A stretch of DNA of 6,419 bases. Source: Candidatus Liptonbacteria bacterium RIFCSPLOWO2_01_FULL_53_13 (GTDB lineage: Bacteria; Patescibacteriota; Minisyncoccia; UBA6257; 2-01-FULL-56-20). Shown here in pieces: positions 5,406 to 6,419 of the stretch (its first letter is position 1; each line of letters opens with the position of its first letter). Below the pieces are notes generated by a model. The model was not told where the DNA came from. It did no database searches and was given only the letters and a program-made list of their open reading frames with translations. The translations under genes were made by a program, and so were the position numbers. The stretch is from NCBI GenBank assembly GCA_001818895.1, contig MHLB01000016.1, positions 10,928-17,346 on the forward strand, written 5' to 3'.

Positions 5406-5477
5406 TAGCCCCACGGGGAATCGAACCCCGATTTACGCCGTGAAAGGGCGTCGTCCTAACCATTAGACGATGAGGCC
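5406..5477 (-). tRNA. tRNA-Glu (anticodon UUC)
   Basis: The 72-nt cloverleaf is complete. Acceptor GGCCTCA pairs with TGGGGCT, discriminator A73. D-stem GTCT/GGAC encloses loop AATGGTTA with the GG pair. Anticodon stem ACGCC/GGCGT has loop CTTTCAC (anticodon TTC). A 4-nt variable loop is followed by T-stem CGGGG/CCCCG with loop TTCGATT. CCA is not encoded (the next bases are CGAA), so the tail must be added. The first pair is G1-U72, whereas bacterial tRNA-Glu usually has G1-C72; the direct 3' fragment at 5228 has the same U72. The gene is flanked on both sides by fragments of itself. Confidence 0.95.
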
Positions 5478-5499
5478 AGTTTGTCGTTTTTTAACTTTG

Positions 5500-5505
5500 T
5501 TTATA
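5500..5505 (-). promoter_or_regulatory. Tentative -10 box for tRNA-Glu
   Basis: TATAAA on the minus strand would start transcription about 15 nt before the tRNA. No -35 match is seen 17 nt upstream, where the GC palindrome at 5519-5547 lies. An alternative is the A-rich GTTAAAA at 5488-5494. Weak call. Confidence 0.25.
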
Positions 5506-5518
5506 TGTAAGTCCGTGT

Positions 5519-5547
5519 CCGCCCGGAGGCGGATCCGCCTTGGGCGG
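5519..5547. repeat. GC-rich palindromic unit
   Basis: CCGCCC (5519-5524) pairs with GGGCGG (5542-5547), and the core AGGCGGATCCGCCT (5527-5540) is a perfect palindrome. The unit abuts the tRNA-Glu 5' fragment exactly where identity with the intact tRNA ends. Its right half CCGCCTTGGGCGG (5535-5547) recurs with one change (C to T) at 5607-5619. Confidence 0.75.
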
Positions 5548-5548
5548 A

Positions 5549-5633
5549 AAAGGGCGTCGTCTCAGCCGAAGCCGATCTGCCTCAGGCACGACTAACCATT
5601 ACCTGCCCGCCTTGGGTGGGGACGATGAGGCCA
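5549..5633 (-). pseudogene. tRNA-Glu 5'-part copy interrupted by two inserts
   Basis: Three blocks match the intact tRNA-Glu exactly and in order: 5621-5633 (nucleotide 1 to 12 plus one flanking base), 5592-5601 (nucleotides 13-22) and 5549-5561 (nucleotides 23-35). They are split by 19 nt (5602-5620, CCTGCCCGCCTTGGGTGGG) and by 30 nt (5562-5591, containing TGCCTCAGGCA). The copy ends inside the anticodon. The breaks fall after nucleotides 12 and 22, on the two strands of the D-stem at the same level. It lacks the 3' half and is not a working tRNA gene. Confidence 0.85.
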
Positions 5634-5761
5634 AGCGAAACGGCAAATCGCAGATGGCGTATCGCGAATCGCCACTCACGTAACAAGTTTTAGCATACTT
5701 TTGAGCGTTGCGGAAGATGTGCGCCAGTTTTTGTTTTTTCTTGATGAGAAACTGGCAAAAC
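5634..5761. other. Intergenic stretch, no gene seen
   Basis: No coding frame with a supportable start. The part 5641-5680 is built from ATCGC/GCGAAT words like those in the atp gaps. An inverted repeat GCCAGTTT (5723-5730) / AAACTGGC (5749-5756) with an 18-nt loop follows the stop codon of the minus-strand gene at 5762. It has no T-tract on the minus side, so it is at best a weak terminator or an mRNA 3'-end stem. Confidence 0.45.
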
Positions 5762-5995
5762 TCACGCGGTGGTCGCGCCTTCCGCGCGGGAATCTTCGGG
5801 TGCATCGGGCACTTCCATTCTGTCTACGGCCTGCTCAATGCGATGCAGTACCGCGATGGGCACCCCGCAAGATCTGTTTCCGTTGGCGCTCCTGCAGAGC
5901 ACGACTTGCGGATGCTCGGGAGAGATGTCTGCGCGCAAGCGTACCATCACCTCGTTCCCGCAATCACGACACTTCAGATTCCACGTCCACACCAT
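5762..5995 (-). CDS. Small four-cysteine (putative zinc-binding) protein, function unknown
   Basis: The protein has 77 residues. It begins MVWTWNLKCRDCGNEV, and the cysteines C9-x2-C12 and C34-x8-C43 could hold one zinc ion in a ribbon-like fold. An amphipathic helix follows (IAVLHRIEQAVDRM), then an acidic, probably disordered tail (PDAPEDSRAEGATTA). The start is well supported by GGGAGG (6002-6007) six bases before the ATG, the only strong Shine-Dalgarno site seen in this window. I do not recognise the family; a nucleic-acid-binding or regulatory role is possible for a protein of this size, but nothing in the sequence proves it. It is transcribed towards the tRNA-Glu cluster and divergently from the glycosyltransferase at 6114. 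The plus-strand frames over it lack start signals. Confidence 0.7.
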   Translation of the reverse strand: MVWTWNLKCRDCGNEVMVRLRADISPEHPQVVLCRSANGNRSCGVPIAVLHRIEQAVDRMEVPDAPEDSRAEGATTA

Positions 5996-6001
5996 TGGAG
6001 T

Positions 6002-6028
6002 CCTCCCACAAGCGGTCCTCCCGCTTGT
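6002..6028 (-). promoter_or_regulatory. Strong ribosome binding site next to a hairpin
   Basis: On the minus strand GGGAGG (6007 down to 6002) precedes the ATG at 5995 with 6-nt spacing. Directly upstream ACAAGCGG and CCGCTTGT (6008-6015 and 6021-6028 on the plus strand) form an 8-bp stem, with a loop that itself reads GAGGA. The hairpin touches the binding site but does not cover it. This could influence translation start. Confidence 0.6.
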
Positions 6029-6091
6029 CTTCTTGAAGATTACCTCTCACAAAACAAAAGTCAATTGCGCGCGGGGGCGTTCGGTGATAGG

Positions 6092-6098
6092 TTATAAA
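6092..6098 (+). promoter_or_regulatory. Tentative -10 box before the glycosyltransferase
   Basis: TTATAAA lies 15 nt before the ATG at 6114. No -35 box with proper spacing is seen; the region upstream is GC-rich (GCGCGCGGGGGCG). If used, the leader would be under 10 nt. Confidence 0.25.
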
Positions 6099-6113
6099 AG
6101 ACGCAAAAAAGGC

Positions 6114-6419
6114 ATGAAACGCTTCTACGAAATCCTTCCCGCCGCGCTTGCCTGGGCGACGATTTTGGGCATGTTCGCGGTTTCGCGCTGGGCGCCGACT
6201 TTCGCGGCGGTATTTATCATTCTTTTTGACATCTATTGGTTTCTCAAAACGATATATCTTTCCTTCCATCTGCGCGCGACCTTTCAATCAATGAAAAAAA
6301 ATCTCGCGGTAGATTGGATCGCGAGACTGGAAAAGGATTTCCGCCGTGATCCGAACGATCCGCGATTGGCGATTGGCGATTGGCAATCAATATATCACCT
6401 CGTCATTTTCCCGATGCAC
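6114..6419 (+). CDS. Membrane glycosyltransferase (family 2-like), N-terminal part
   Basis: 102 codons run open to the window edge. Two membrane helices are visible: about residues 7-24 (ILPAALAWATILGMFAVS) and 29-50 (TFAAVFIILFDIYWFLKTIY). A charged cytoplasmic stretch follows, and then DWQSIYHLVIFPMH (89-102), which looks like the first beta strand of a GT-A fold; in relatives I recall, this motif continues into the nucleotide-sugar-binding part. This layout is familiar from large membrane glycosyltransferases of parcubacteria. The sugar donor and product cannot be told from this part. Codons 84-90 are made of three tandem GATTGGC heptamers in a variable linker. The ATG is preceded by AAAAAAGGC, at best a weak ribosome binding site. 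A product in cell-surface polysaccharide is inferred. Confidence 0.75.
   Translation, partial: MKRFYEILPAALAWATILGMFAVSRWAPTFAAVFIILFDIYWFLKTIYLSFHLRATFQSMKKNLAVDWIARLEKDFRRDPNDPRLAIGDWQSIYHLVIFPMH
6364..6384 (+). repeat. Three tandem copies of GATTGGC inside the glycosyltransferase gene
   Basis: Perfect heptamer repeats at 6364-6370, 6371-6377 and 6378-6384, followed by the near-reverse word AATCA. Seven is not a multiple of three, so gain or loss of one unit would shift the frame; three units (21 nt) keep it. Encoded residues are about LAIGDW. Confidence 0.8.

Noticed and set aside
5223..5414. Minus-strand frame of 63 codons
   Set aside because: It is made of tRNA fragments and hairpins; any translation would be accidental.
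5228..5426. Attachment sites of an integrated element (23-bp tRNA 3'-end direct repeat)
   Set aside because: Only 153 bp separate the copies and no integrase or cargo is present; kept only as an alternative for the origin of the repeat.
5228..5633. Functional split tRNA made from the two outer fragments
   Set aside because: Nucleotides 36-51, including the last anticodon base, are missing from both pieces, and an intact tRNA-Glu is present.
5701..6097. Plus-strand frames of 111 and 129 codons
   Set aside because: They cover the four-cysteine gene, which has a strong ribosome binding site and a zinc-ribbon-like pattern; the plus frames have neither.
5964..6287. Minus-strand frame of 107 codons
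   Set aside because: Antisense to the glycosyltransferase start and overlapping the ribosome binding site of the four-cysteine gene; very rich in Arg and Lys.

Overview
The window looks like a piece of a small, reduced bacterial genome of the Candidate Phyla Radiation (Patescibacteria), most likely a parcubacterium. This is inferred from the gene set, not from a marker-gene comparison. The supporting features are a compact F-type ATP synthase with a shortened delta subunit, a secreted protein with a glycine tract, a Leu/Gln/Ala coiled coil and a C-terminal peptidoglycan-binding domain, the start of a family-2-like membrane glycosyltransferase (HLVIFPM motif), few Shine-Dalgarno sites, and gene gaps filled with self-complementary short-word repeats.

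Layout. (1) 1-2912, minus strand: the 5' part of an F1Fo ATP synthase operon in the usual order atpB(a)-atpE(c)-atpF(b)-atpH(delta)-atpA(alpha, cut by the window edge). The operon is headed by a possible promoter (3046-3074) and a leader of about 130 nt (2913-3039) that can fold into a long segmented hairpin. Three of the four gene gaps inside the operon carry their own inverted repeat. (2) 3040-3329: divergent intergenic region with a hairpin, an exact DnaA-box-like nonamer and an extended -10 promoter facing right. (3) 3330-4942, plus strand: two secreted proteins 26 nt apart, a Thr/Ser/Gly-rich repeat protein and a peptidoglycan-binding-domain protein. They are followed by a terminator and an array of perfect or near-perfect palindromes up to a second terminator at 5168-5198. 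(4) 5228-5633: an intact tRNA-Glu(UUC) gene on the minus strand, surrounded by three tRNA-Glu-derived fragments. Two are direct fragments (5' part on one side, 3' end on the other) and one is an inverted copy of the 3' end. The 5' part is interrupted at two mirrored D-stem positions by small GC-rich inserts. (5) 5762-5995, minus strand: a small four-cysteine, putative zinc-binding protein with the only strong ribosome binding site seen. (6) 6114 to the edge, plus strand: N-terminal part of a membrane glycosyltransferase.

How the parts work together. The ATP synthase genes encode most of the Fo sector and the Fo-F1 link. The c subunit has the proton-type pattern around its essential Glu. The secreted proteins probably belong to the cell surface. 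The least ordinary part is the tRNA-Glu neighbourhood. The tRNA T-arm, an inverted partial copy of it downstream, and a third direct copy further downstream could form mutually exclusive pairings in one transcript. This may be a structural switch or simply the scar of repeated template switching and insertion. It is the region most worth a comparative look.
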